A DNA stretch of 64,000 nucleotides. Origin: Prunus persica (Eukaryota > Streptophyta > Magnoliopsida > Rosales > Rosaceae). Positions 12,756 to 23,530 of this stretch are shown here, piece by piece; positions within the stretch are counted from its first letter, which is position 1, and each line of letters begins with the position of its first letter. The stretch spans positions 3,309,508 through 3,373,507 of the forward strand of contig NC_034011.1 in the NCBI RefSeq assembly GCF_000346465.2, written 5' to 3'. Both the position numbers and the translations under genes were made by a program. The notes below the pieces were generated by a model that did no database searches, was not told where the DNA came from, and was given only the letters and a program-made list of their open reading frames with translations.

Positions 12756-13060
12756 TTTGACCTCTAAACCATCACTAGATTAATCTGAAAGAATAAGCAT
12801 TTTGCGGCATTTTGGGTACAGGGGTTTTGAATGGACTAACCTGGTTAGAATGTCTTCCATTCGGGCTTTTCTCGACCTTGATCATTTAGCTGTGTAGGTA
12901 GGTCATCTGCCTTTACCAAATTATTTTATTTCTTCACCATTTTTTGGGGACCTTTCAGGGGTTTGGCCACTTTTTCCTTGTAAGATATTTTCATTGTATT
13001 CTAATTCATCATTTAATAATCATTGCAGAAATTATTTTGAAAGTCCTTCCATACGTTGTT

Positions 13061-13096
<36 letters not shown>

Positions 13097-13325
13097 TGAC
13101 CATTCTTCAAGACCAAAGGTGGATCAATATTCCACACACTTGCAAATTTTTGGACATATGTTCCTAACCGTTGACCAGAAATACCAATTTTGACAACTGT
13201 TTTAATGGAAAATGCTAAAATCCTTAGCTGTTATTTGTTTTTATTTATTTATTTGTAAATAAGCGATATTGCCCCACCTCTAGTCCTTAACAAAGATGAA
13301 CATATTTGATGTTTGATCTACGAAA
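12756..13325. other. 3' flank of the IQM gene
   Basis: Likely contains the IQM 3' untranslated region and terminator. It includes a (CT)n microsatellite at about 13062-13093. No gene is supported. Confidence 0.5.
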
Positions 13326-13704
13326 AGGAATAAAAAAAAGAACAAAAGATGAACTAGGAGGGTTCAAAAGCGAGGCCCAACCAAGGGCCTGGGCTGGATT
13401 CAGCGCAACTAGACGGACTTCAAGTGGGCCCCACCTTGTCACTAACAACAGGTCTTGGATATTTCAGCGTAACGTCGTCGTTCCTAAAGAAGGAGCGCAA
13501 CGGCAAATAGACTAGTGTTACCGTGCAATTTATATTCGTTACCTGCTCCCCCTTCCCCCCCTCTCCCCCCAAGACAACACTCTCTGCCGCTCTCAGCTTC
13601 TATTTCTGTTTCCAAAAAGCACTTTCAGAAGAAAACACTTTCCACAAAGAAAAACACACAGGGAAACTCAAGGTTAATTCAGATAGGAGCTTATTTCTCA
13701 AATG
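13326..13704 (+). repeat. Orphan duplicate of the IQD promoter and 5' leader
   Basis: This tract matches 20513-20999 piece by piece: AAAGATGAACTAGGAGGG, CACCTTGTCACTAACA, CGTCGTCGTT, GCTCTCAGCTTCTATTTC, CAAAAAGCACTTTCAGAAG and TCAAGGTTAATTCAGAT occur in the same order. The match stops at the start codon: the real gene continues ATGGGCACTCCAGGG, here ATG (13702) is followed by ACATTCAGTC and an unrelated frame. It is therefore a promoter and leader copy without its gene. It could still drive transcription into the downstream DNA; this is not shown. Confidence 0.8.
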
Positions 13705-14288
13705 ACATTCAGTCAAATTCGAATAAAAACTCAAAAAATAAAAAAGCATTTAGTCAAATACAATATTTGATGCCATGTGAGGCCATAAAACACTATCCAT
13801 AGAGGGAAAATGTACTGAATTTGGTCACATGGGCTGAACACACTCATTCAAGCAAAAACAACAATCTCCTATATATTCACCGGCGAAGGACCCTCTTTGA
13901 TCATTTGTTGGCATGCCGGCCAGTAACTCAGCCTTGTCTAAAACGTTGCAAAACTGCAATAAATATCACGACGATTTCATAAATATATAACATAACTAAC
14001 AGATTGGAATGAGTAGTGAACCATATATATACCTTCTAGGATTGTTATTAATATTGACTAGAGTGTATCTATCAATGCCCTGCCCTCTGAAACTTTGCAC
14101 AACTGCAAAATACAAATACAGAAAATATCAAATTGTCATAAATACACAACATAAACAGGCGAATTTCGGGCATAGTCGGAATGAGGGTACCATACCTTTC
14201 CCGTTTGGTGGCTGGGGCTTAGTCGAGTCCCACCCTTGAAGTTGGAGGGGGGAATTGTTGTCTCGAATATGTTGGACAGTGTTCCAGT
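13705..14288. other. Non-coding DNA with a tract shared with 18903-18965
   Basis: About 60 bp at 13756-13812 (ATACAATATTTGATGCCATG, then GGCCATAAAACA) recur at 18905-18965, so this belongs to the same local duplication as the ABCE and IQD fragments. No gene is supported. Confidence 0.6.
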
Positions 14289-15655
14289 TTAGTCGTCCAA
14301 GTAATAATAGGACCCAGACGCCTTTTGCTCCGTATCATTGGTTGATTCAATTTGTTGATTCTTGGGCGAATGTTTGTAGGGTCACGTCTAAATGTGATAT
14401 CCAGTTGCTGCAATGCCACATTGAAAATATAATGAGAATCAGATCCTAGAATAACAAAAATTACATCACATTCAATTGGAGATAAATTAAACAAGCTGCA
14501 AGACTTAGAGATAAGAAGAGATTCATCCCAGTCAACAAAGACCGGAGAATTTGCAATACAATCAACTGATGACTTTCCTTCATAGACAATAACTTTGTCT
14601 GCCAAGTAAGTAGCAATAATGAAATCATGCCCAACCACGAATGCGGTTTTCTTAGCATGGAGGACGAACCTCTTTATGACTTTTGCTGCAACAATACGCT
14701 GCTCAGAATCAAGATATGCACTTGGTTCATCCATCAGATAGATGTCTGCCGGCTGCAATATCAAGAAAAATTTAGGGGCATTCATTATGAGGCTGCATAA
14801 GTTCAAGCAAAGCAGATGCATCATCACAAGCTTAATTTGTTATTGCTATAAACATATACTAAAATCTGTTACCTTTCCAAGGCATACACATAGAGCAACC
14901 CTTTGCAGCTCTCCACCAGAGAGTTTGGTAATTTCTTGATCCATTAATTGCTCAATCTGAAGAGGCTTCATCACGTCTGTCACAAACTGGGGATGTGTAC
15001 AGGAATCACGAATTTTTTCATGAAGCAGGTCTTTGACTTTTGTTGCACGCTTTGGATTAATTTTCTGGTTTTTGTAAGAAACATGAAGCTCAGGTATCTC
15101 CACACCAGAATCAGGTTTCGATAAACCAACCTACAAATTGAACAAATGTATGCAATGACTCCACGTATCAAAATGCAATTTAACATACGATTGAATCAAA
15201 AGAGTGAAAATGATAAAGACTAGTACCAGCATTCTCATAAATGTGGTCTTCCCTGATCCATTCTCACCCAACATCACAATAATTTGAGAATTGGTAAATT
15301 CACCCTCTATAACTTGAAGCTTGAACTCTCCCAACGTTTTAGTCATCGATGGGTATCCATACCGTGCATATGTCTCAATTTCCTCACCGCTTTCTTGTGG
15401 AGTCTCAGTAACCTAAACAAGACAACAACATAATATATATATATATATATATTTATATTTAAAAAGATTGATTAAGTCACTCAAAACCAGCATTTTCATT
15501 GACAAAATATATTATCTTACCTTAAAAGTTAAAGATTCATCTCGGAACCTTGGGTTTTCTGTAGGAACGAATCCCGACAGGAAGATGTTGATTCCTTCTC
15601 TAACTGAGAAGGGTAGGGTAACAACTCCAAATGCACCCGGCTTCCCATATAACAA
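14289..15655 (-). pseudogene. ABCE/RLI pseudogene fragment: end of first and all of second ATPase domain
   Basis: Read on the minus strand, it carries recognisable pieces of an ABCE protein (RNase L inhibitor, the ribosome-splitting ATPase) in the right order. The exon at about 15521-15655 has [15 protein letters not shown] and [11 protein letters not shown]. An exon at about 15228-15412 has the second Walker A ([12 protein letters not shown]). An exon at about 14874-15131 has the signature [11 protein letters not shown]. An exon at about 14525-14752 has Walker [12 protein letters not shown] and the H-loop GHDF. A last exon ends in SYYYLDD and TAA at 14289. It is broken by at least two frameshifts: after CIANSP (near 14542) and after PRINKLN (near 14337), where the correct C-terminus continues in another frame. 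Splice sites are largely kept, so this is a duplicated gene and not a retrocopy. A functional ABCE gene should exist elsewhere. Confidence 0.85.
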
Positions 15656-16090
15656 ACTACCCCACCAAATCACAACTATGCTTTGCTAGCCTATACAAAC
15701 ATATTTGAGTCTTCTTATTTGCTCTTTCTCTTCTACACCAAGATTACAGTGACCACAAACACAAAGACAGTTGCAGCTATGCATAACTGAGATAATGTAA
15801 CTAAGAATTCAAGGACACTCAGCCAGATTATATAACCCTGCTTATAATTATCAAAGGCATCACCACCAATAACACAACACAAGGGGCAGAAACAAAACTG
15901 ACAATAACAATGCCACATAAATAACTTTAAATCAACATCATAGAGAAGGACAACAAAGGGCAAAGAAGATTTAATACAGACAAACTAAGCAGCTAAATGC
16001 TACAGAGTTCTTAATTAACAATTACTAAAACTTTTAAAACTTTTAAACATTGTCTTGTTAGACATCAACACAGTGCCTTGTTATAAGGTT
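15656..16090. other. Downstream flank of the GeBP gene
   Basis: AT-rich, no supported gene. The part next to 16090 is the probable 3' untranslated region of the minus-strand GeBP gene. Confidence 0.5.
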
Positions 16091-17290
16091 CTAATGCTCA
16101 GATGACTTTAACGCCTCCAGAATCACCTTAGCCTGATCTCTCATCAACTCACTCTTTTTAACAAAAAGCTCCAATTCAGCAACATGCAGCTTCTTCCACT
16201 TCTCCTTCAATTCAGCTCGCTTGGCTCCTCCAATCAACTCCAAGCCCTGCTTCACGACACCCTCCGGCAACCCCAGCTCTCTGAAACCCTTATCAAACCC
16301 AATCACCTCACTCAAACTTTCAGAACCACACGGCTTCAGACCAAATTCCACCTTCTCACACTCCTTTGGGCGCTCCGGTGAACTCAGAAGCTCAGCTTTA
16401 AGTGATGCCAAAGTCTTGTTACCCTTCTGATTTGTCCTAGCCTTCCCATTAGACTTGGACTGTTCAGACAACCCACTGAGCCCAATTGACCCTTCGCCGC
16501 TGCCCCATACCTTCTTCGACAAGTCGAACAACTTTTGCTCATGAGGCTTAACAGGATTATACTTCTTCCCTTTGGCCACATTAGTCTCATACTTCTTCTT
16601 GATCCTACGAATCTTATCTTGCAATTGGGTCTTGTTCACATCGGCCTTCAGCGATTTCTTGATAAAATCATGAAACGCCCCCATATCAGAATATGGATCC
16701 GCCCCTTTCTTGGTAGAGTAATCAATCATGCCTTTCAAGATTGTTATCTCATCATCATCGCTCCAAATCCTCTGGAACAGCTTCTTCGAGTCGTCTCCAC
16801 CCGCCTTCTTCGTTTCCTCTCCGGCATGTTCTCGCTCCTGATCCGGGTCTGTGACCTTCTTCTTGGGCCTCTTGGAATCCTTGGGGTCGCTCTCGCTTGG
16901 CCGCTTCAACCCGGCTCTTGCCGCCGGCGTAGTAATAGCCGAGGCCTTCGATCTGGGCTTCTTGGTCTTGGGCGTCTCTTCCATTGGCTTCGAAACTATC
17001 GGCTTTACCACCCTATCCTTATCCAATTCCGAATCGGATTCGGACTCGGACTCTGAGCCAGAGGATGAAGACTGCGGCTTTGAATTGACAGTAGCCGAGT
17101 CCGGTTTCTTCGCAGCAACGGGAGTGGGTGCTGCCTTTGGAGGCTCGGGTTCCTCGGACTCAGATTCGGACCCGGATCCGGATTCTTCCTCTTCTTCTCC
17201 GTCTACTTCTTCTTCAGACGAGGCTACCTCTTCTTCGGAAGAAGAAGCAGCCGGAGGCTCATCCAGAGGAGATGGGCGCTTGGGTGCCAT
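16091..17290 (-). CDS. GLABROUS1-enhancer-binding / STOREKEEPER-like transcription factor, single exon, 399 residues
   Basis: A single uninterrupted frame from ATG at 17290 to the stop at 16091. Residues 1-95 are acidic and Ser/Glu-rich (repeats of SESES and SSEEE). Residues 96-170 are basic with nuclear-localisation-like clusters (KRPKKK). Residues about 171-264 form the DUF573 DNA-binding domain of the GeBP family, beginning LFQRIWSDDDEITILKGM and ending LFDLSKKVWG, with the basic helix KIRRIKKKYE. The C-terminal 70 residues are helical with regular Leu spacing (AELKEKWKKLHVAELELF), which fits the leucine-zipper-like dimerisation region of the family. GeBP/STKL proteins are nuclear, plant-specific, and act in cytokinin and defence responses in Arabidopsis. 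The intact frame contrasts with the ABCE fragments on both sides. The exact orthologue is not assigned. Confidence 0.92.
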   Translation of the reverse strand: MAPKRPSPLDEPPAASSSEEEVASSEEEVDGEEEEESGSGSESESEEPEPPKAAPTPVAAKKPDSATVNSKPQSSSSGSESESESDSELDKDRVVKPIVSKPMEETPKTKKPRSKASAITTPAARAGLKRPSESDPKDSKRPKKKVTDPDQEREHAGEETKKAGGDDSKKLFQRIWSDDDEITILKGMIDYSTKKGADPYSDMGAFHDFIKKSLKADVNKTQLQDKIRRIKKKYETNVAKGKKYNPVKPHEQKLFDLSKKVWGSGEGSIGLSGLSEQSKSNGKARTNQKGNKTLASLKAELLSSPERPKECEKVEFGLKPCGSESLSEVIGFDKGFRELGLPEGVVKQGLELIGGAKRAELKEKWKKLHVAELELFVKKSELMRDQAKVILEALKSSEH

Positions 17291-18902
17291 TGGAGAGACG
17301 GTACAGTGAGGGTTTTGCGAAATTAGGGTTTCTAAGTGGGAATTGGGTTTGTGTGTGCGAAGGAAGGAGTAAAAAAGGTCCTACTTGGAAAGTTTTTTAT
17401 TTTTTTATTTGGGTTGGAATCTTGGATGCAGTCAGAGGTTAAGGACTTCGGAAAGTAGCAAAACGGCCGTAAAGATATTAGGACCGTTGGATTTTTATTT
17501 TTATTTTTTTTTGTTGTTGGAGGATTTTAAATTTGTTATCTCCTTTCCTTACACAATCGATATACAAAGGTACAAACTTGGACTGAAATAACATACGAAG
17601 ATGCATCATTTCACTCGCACGACTGAACCAATTCCCTCAACCTTCATTTATACCCCTTAAGTTTAACAACAAAAGGAAGTGGAATTTCTAAATCCTATGT
17701 TTTTTTATTCGAACACGAGAATTGGATCATGTTAATTTAGAAATTCTGACTTTCGTCAAAATCCCAAGTTTATTTCTCTTATATAAACGCACGATTAAAA
17801 AAGAAAATTTAACAATAAAAGAAAATTAAGTGATGGATAAAAGAGTGATACTGGATAAGCCAAGCCAGAGAAAAGGATTGAGGGACCTACCCCAAATCTA
17901 AAAGGATCTTAATAAATATCTTATAAGTTTTGCATTTCCTTTTGATATAAAGAAGTTGGATAAATGGAAATTTTGAGTAAAAACAATAACTATTCATCAC
18001 ATAATTAAGTTAAAAAATCCAACATGACAAACAACAGTTTAGATACATCAAGCATTCTATTAATCTGATCGACATAAGTATAACCTCAGTCTATTTAATC
18101 AGTTGATAACAAACTTAGAACAATTGTGATAATTTATTAAATAGGTATAAGATAATTAAGCCAAAACATCCGAGCTTTAATAGAATCAAATCAATAGGTG
18201 TTAATTTTGTTAATACAAATTTGGAAAATGGTAGGTATTAGTGTAGACAATGAAAATTTTTTAGTGAAGACAATAGCTATTATTACAGAATTAAGGGTAG
18301 CTTGCAAATTGAGGCGAATCTGGTAGGCTGGTATTCAGATCCACCCTAATTAAGGCGAATCTGGTGGAACTTTGCAAATTGTTGATGAAACCTTGCATTT
18401 GTAGCAAATGTCAAATGGCTCTGGTTTTTGCAATCCTAGGTTGTCTATTAATGTTATGGTATCACCTTATTATTGTATCAATCTTTTTATTTTCTACTTT
18501 TAATTTCATAACTGTGTTTTGCAGTCCAACACTTTATTGCAGATATTTGCGATCTAAACTCAAGAACACTGTTTGTGATTGCCTATACATTAAAAGGGCC
18601 TATACTTAATAGTTATATAGTGTTTTTTTTTTTTTGTCCTTTTTTGGTCTTTGAACTTTAAAGTTAAACACTATAGAAATTGAGTTATCTTCTTCCTCTT
18701 TCCTTTTCTTTTGTTGAGACAAATGATTATAAGGAGACAATCTAGATATACTAAAAAAATACAATTACAAAAACAAGAGAAATACTTATTGTTTTTGATA
18801 TTCTCAGTGGAATAAGTACTTTGTTTATGTGTTTTGATTTTCTGAATGCATTATGTTCTGTCAATTCTATTATTTTTTGTCAAATATTGGGTTTTTTTAA
18901 TA
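17291..18902. other. GeBP promoter side and intergenic AT-rich DNA
   Basis: Immediately upstream of the GeBP start is its leader and promoter. Further right is AT-rich DNA with a short imperfect direct repeat (AATTAAGG ... GGCGAATCTGGT near 18290-18366). No other gene is supported. Confidence 0.5.
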
Positions 18903-19116
18903 GCTTGTAAATACAATATTTGATGCCATGAGAGGCCATAAAACATTATTCATAGAGGGAAAATGTGATGAATTGGATTTTCCTCTTGCCATGTTGCTTG
19001 TGAGTGGTAGAGGGAAAAATAAATTGGTACTTACTCCTGAATTTCCAAGACCTTGTTTAAATTTGACTGAACTTATGATTGGTCTTGCTCAAAAGTCTGC
19101 AAAACAAGAAACCTAG
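18903..19116. other. Duplicated tract plus a short open frame of unknown origin
   Basis: The first 60 bp match 13756-13812. The forward frame from 18928 stays open for 62 residues (contains FPLAMLLVSGRGKNKLVL) and ends at 19116. It is not recognised and may be a remnant of a larger gene carried along in the duplication. Confidence 0.35.
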
Positions 19117-19368
19117 CTGATTCAGCTTGGCCAAGAACTGAACCCCCTTGTTTGAAGATACTCCCTTAGCCAATTGATCCCAATCTACCTTTCATTTAGT
19201 TATTTATTGTTATTTCACTTCCTTGCCTTGATCGAAAAATGCAACAAATTTAATTACAATTTGAATTACTTGACCTCACTTTTAATTGCTTCAAACAACT
19301 CAATCTCTTTACTAACATCACACGCCATCTCCTTTCACTTCTCTTAACAAGCGTGCCATCACCCGAGA

Positions 19369-19524
19369 AGGTTCAAAGTTGGTGAGTGGGTCCTCATGAG
19401 AGTAACGGAAAACACTAAAAATCTAAATGCAGGCACGTTTGGTCACTTCTGAGAAGGACCGTTCGAGGTCACAGAGGCATATGGAAAGGGCGCCTGCAAG
19501 CTGAAACAGGTTGAGACTGGTTAA
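19369..19524 (+). mobile_element. Remnant of a Ty3/gypsy polyprotein (integrase C-terminus)
   Basis: The frame starting at 19369 reads FKVGEWVLMRVTENTKN, then NAGTFGHF, a TGA where a Trp is expected, then EGPFEVTEAYGKGACKL. This is the pattern of the region after the integrase core of plant gypsy elements (VGDLVLRRV ... GPNWEGPY.V....GAY.L). The in-frame stop and lack of flanking domains mark it as a dead fragment. Confidence 0.6.
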
Positions 19525-19701
19525 TATATGTCATGCCCTTGAAATGCAATTCATCTGAGAAATATTATGTTTAAATTAATCTACTTATCAATCATTCCAC
19601 CTATATTATTTAAATAAAATCCGCACTTCCCATTTAAATGTCAATTCGCGCACTTGGCTTAAATTTGTTGTAAACCCAATTGTGTTTGAACTTATCAATG
19701 A

Positions 19702-19918
19702 GATCCATGTCAATCCCTACATCACATCAGAGGTTACCAATCCTTTAGGGACAATCAATTGGATCTATATCAATCTCAACATCACCCCGAGGTTACCAAT
19801 TATCTGGGGAGATCAATTGGGTCCATATCGATTCCCTGCATCACCTCGGGAGTTACCAATCCCAGACAATCAATTAGATCCATGCCGAACCCAACATAAG
19901 TCCAAGGTTACCAATCCT
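19702..19918. repeat. Degenerate minisatellite, unit about 57-60 bp, about 4 copies
   Basis: Units start with GATCCATGTC, GATCTATATC, GGTCCATATC and GATCCATGCC at 19702, 19762, 19820 and 19877. Each contains GTTACCAAT, and the first three end with CAATCAATT or a close variant. The last unit runs directly into the ABCE fragment at TTCTCTAACTGAG. Confidence 0.75.
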
Positions 19919-20440
19919 TCTCTAACTGAGAAGGGTAGGGTTACAACTCCAAATGCACCAGGCATCTTCCCATATGAACAAGAAATGTGATCTGATAAGT
20001 AATCTAGGACGCTTAAATCATGCTCCACATCGATTACATAGCTGAAAATGTAAAGCAAAGCAAAACATCCATTACTTAAACATGCCCAATGTAAGCAAGA
20101 AAAGACCCCACAAATATAAGCAATGAAAAAAAAAATTTGAGGCAAGAAGAGAAGAGAGCTATGAAAACAAAACCTATCTGGCCTGATCAAAGATCGGATG
20201 ACTTTGGCTGCTTTAAGCCTTTGTTTCACATCAAGATAACTTGAAGGTTCATCAAACATGTATATATCTGCATTTTGCCTGGCAACAAAAGCAATGGCGA
20301 ATCTCTGAAGCTCCCCACAACCTGGTTTAGCTCAAGATCAACAATGAGTTCTTCGATCACACCCCTCCCATCTTTCCCCTGCATTGCCTTCAACTACTTT
20401 TGGAGTGTGGTCAACATATTGGGGTTAACTATGCAATTAA
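19914..20440 (-). pseudogene. ABCE/RLI pseudogene fragment: first ATPase domain
   Basis: On the minus strand, reading down from about 20430, it encodes QYVDHTPKVVEGNA, then a frameshifted and shortened stretch with DLELNQV. Next come [18 protein letters not shown] and [20 protein letters not shown] (Walker B and D-loop of the first domain), ending in RSLIRPD. After an intron with GT-AG sites (donor near 20175) come [18 protein letters not shown] and [15 protein letters not shown]. The LSGG part of the signature is lost in a deletion. Its last 25 codons overlap in content with the start of the fragment at 14289-15655, so the two fragments come from two copies and not from one split gene. Confidence 0.8.
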
Positions 20441-20512
20441 CAGGACGAAACATTATTACACACAGCATAACAACCCATGTTCAACATAGAAAAGCACAAG
20501 AACCAAAACCTC

Positions 20513-20996
20513 TATAACAAAAGATGAACTAGGAGGGCTCAAAAGTGAGGCCCAACCAAAGGCCCGGACCCGATGCAGTGCAAGTGACTCTTTAACGGAC
20601 TTGCTTCTGGGCCCCCACCTTGTCACTAACAGGGCTCGAATGATTTTTCACCTGAACGTCGTCGTTTGCAATTTATATCCGTTACATGCTTTCAATTGAC
20701 TTTTTTTCGAATTCGAAATTCAAATTGCTAATAAAACCTTTCCTTAATTAATATTTATAAATAAATAAAAAACCTTCTTCTTCAAGGCTCCTTGATCAAT
20801 AGTTTAATACACTGACAGATCTGTTGTCAAATTCCAAAACCCAATCCCCAAAAAAAAAAACCCAGACAGCACTCTCTGCAGCTCTCAGCTTCTATTTCTG
20901 TTTCCAAAAAGCACTTTCAGAAGAAAACACTTCCCACAAACAAAAACACAGAGAGAAATTCAAGGTTAATTCAGATTTATAGCTTGTTTTTCTCAA
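20513..20996 (+). promoter_or_regulatory. Promoter and 5' leader of the IQD gene
   Basis: A TTTATAAATAAATAAA tract near 20753 is the best TATA candidate. The leader contains the C/T-rich tract with GCTCTCAGCTTCTATTTC and ends at the ATG at 20997. The whole stretch has a copy without a gene at 13326-13704. Confidence 0.6.
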
Positions 20997-23530
20997 ATGG
21001 GCACTCCAGGGAAATGGTTAAAGTCACTTATCAATCTCAAAAAGGCCCCCACAAGTGACCAGGTAAACCCAACATTCCTCACCCTCTGTTTTTATTTTTC
21101 TTATTTTCCTCTGTTTCCTCCGTTTCACTCTGTTTTCCTCTGTTTCTATTGTTTTCTTCTGTTTTTGGTACTTGGGTTGTTTTAGGAGAAGGTGGGGGAC
21201 AAGAGCAAGAAGAAGTGGAAGCTTTGGAGGAGTTCATCAGAAGGGTTTGGATCATCATCGAAAGGTGGGATGAACAGGAGCCAAGTGGCAGCTGCAGAGC
21301 CGTTGAATTCGCTCGACGATGCATTAGCTGCTGCCATGGCTACTCTTGTCAGAACTCAACCTAAAAACTTCATTGTCATCAAGAAAGAGTGGGCAGCTAT
21401 TCGAATCCAAGCTGTGTTTCGGGGATTCTTGGTAAGTGGTTCTCCCTCCTGCTATTTCCATTAATATGTAGCATATATTTAAGTACACTGAAATTAGTTA
21501 TATGTTCTATTTAGTTAAGCATGAGTTATTGTCTAGGTAGATAGCTGAATTCAGTTCAATAACTGTCACAAAACTTTATAATATTTGCACTAACTTTGTG
21601 TCCTGTGTTGAATATTATAAAGAGATTGATCCTGAGTGTCAAGGCATTTCTTTGATGGTTTCACCAAAAAAAAAATTTCTTTCAAACGGGTAATGCAATT
21701 CAAACTTCTTGGGTGGGTATGGAATCTAGTGTAGATTCTGCACTCTCAGTAACAAAGTTTTTGGACACTGCAACTTTGATATGTAACTTCCTCTTTATTT
21801 CATCTCGACACAGTTTACATATAGATATAAGATTTAAGTCTTTCTTTTCTCGTACAATTTTCTGGTCAGTTTTAGTACTAGTTTTAGGTTCTTTCTTTGT
21901 TTGATCAGTTTTAGTACTAATTTTCTGGTCAGCAAGCTGGTTCATAGTAAAAATGAAAATGATAAAGAAATCAGAAGAAAGTTAAGTAAGTTGGAGAGTT
22001 TGTTGGGAAGTGGATTGAAAAATGAAAGCCAGATTGTATCAGCTTATCTTGTTTTAGATGAGCTGCTTGAATGGTGATTATTCAAAGATAGAACTAATTG
22101 GAGGTCATTGGGCTTGTGATGTTGAAAAGCAAAGAAAAGAGTTAGGATCAGTAAACTGGGCTGTAGATTATCCATCTAATGAATAAGACAATATGAACTT
22201 TTTTGCATATAAGCGAATGCATAATGTTGTGTCATTATGTTCATTTGATAATGGTTAATGGGGTAACTGATAAACTGCAGGCAAGGCAGGCTTTGAGGGC
22301 CTTGAGAGCAGTGGTAAGGCTTCAAGCTATATTTCGTGGTCGACAGGTTAGGAAGCAAGCTGCTGTTACATTGAGGTGCATGCAGGCACTTGCTCGAGTT
22401 CAGGCTCGAGCTCGAGCACAAAGGACCTCTCCAGAAGGGCAAGAATCTGTGCAAAACTCATTAGATGAACATTGCTACCAAGCTGATCCCATTAAGCAGG
22501 CTGAGGTGCTTATCAAAATTTTCTTGCATTCAACATTGTGATGATGTGATGCATATTATCCTGACAATATTGTTCTATTAACTTTTGATGAAGATATTAA
22601 CCCTGTTTACCCTATGATCAATATTGTGTTTACAACAATTTTCAGCAAGGATGGTGTGATAGTCCAGGAACAGTGAGTGAAGTTAGAGCAAAGCTGGAAA
22701 TGAGGCAAAGAGCAAACATCAAGAGGGAGAGAGCAATTGCATACTCCTTCTCTCAACAGGTAATAATGGATTTATTTATTTATCTTTGGTAAAGAGTTAA
22801 CAGGATAAAAACATGGCTTAGTTGAATGAATATGAATGGTGTTTGAGTTGCATATGATTATGTTGTTTTTTGGCAGAGATCAAGATCAAATGCCAGTCCA
22901 TATTGTAGGACAAGCAAGACAGCAAAGGCTGTTAGGCATCAGAAGGTGGACGATAACAATTCGGGATGGAGCTGGTTAGAAAAATGGATGGCAGCCAAGC
23001 CGTGGGAAAATAGGCTGATGGAAGAGATTCAAAGTGTGCCTTCAGCAGTCACTCCTTGTTCCAGGAAAAGTGGAGATGGCATTGTTGGCTTTTATCCATA
23101 TTCTTCAGAACAGAACTCAGTGAAAGTGAGAAGGAACAATGTCTCAACCAGGGTTTCTGCTAGACCTCCTACAGCAAATCCAATAACTCGCTCGTCTTCT
23201 GCTCCAAGTTCTGATTTTCTGCAGGATGAGAGCTCGGCATCAACTTCGTGTACTTCTGCATCTCCAACTCTGGTGTTTAGTAACAATCTAAAGGTGGAAA
23301 ATGGAGACGAAACTAATCTATGCAAACCCAGTTACATGAGTCTCACAAAATCAACTAAGGCCAAGCAGAGAACTTCCAATTGTTTTGATATGCAGAGGTT
23401 TTCCATGGAGGAGTATCTTTATCATAACAAGTCAATGGGGCTTTCTAAGGGGGATACAAGGAGCAACTGCGGTTCTGATCTATATCCCCCAATATCTGTG
23501 GGCAGAGTTCAACGAGGAAGATATCAATGA
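20997..23530 (+). CDS. IQ67-domain (IQD8-like) calmodulin-binding scaffold protein, 5 exons, 434 residues
   Basis: Exons: 20997-21062, 21186-21431, 22281-22505, 22646-22759, 22877-23530. All junctions are in phase 0 with GT-AG sites. The N-terminus [16 protein letters not shown] is typical of the family. The IQ67 domain spans about residues 90-157 with three IQ-type repeats ([55 protein letters not shown]), and its intron after the first IQ repeat is at the conserved family position. A Ser-rich region follows, then a C-terminal DUF4005-like motif ([16 protein letters not shown]). The terminal DLYPP motif resembles the Arabidopsis IQD6-8 group. IQD proteins bind calmodulin and decorate microtubules, membranes or nuclei. 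The start is supported by the leader and by the family N-terminus. Confidence 0.93.

Noticed and set aside
16535..17442. Plus-strand frames of up to 173 codons opposite the GeBP gene
   Set aside because: They mirror the Ser/Glu/Lys-rich codons of the GeBP frame and have no family resemblance.
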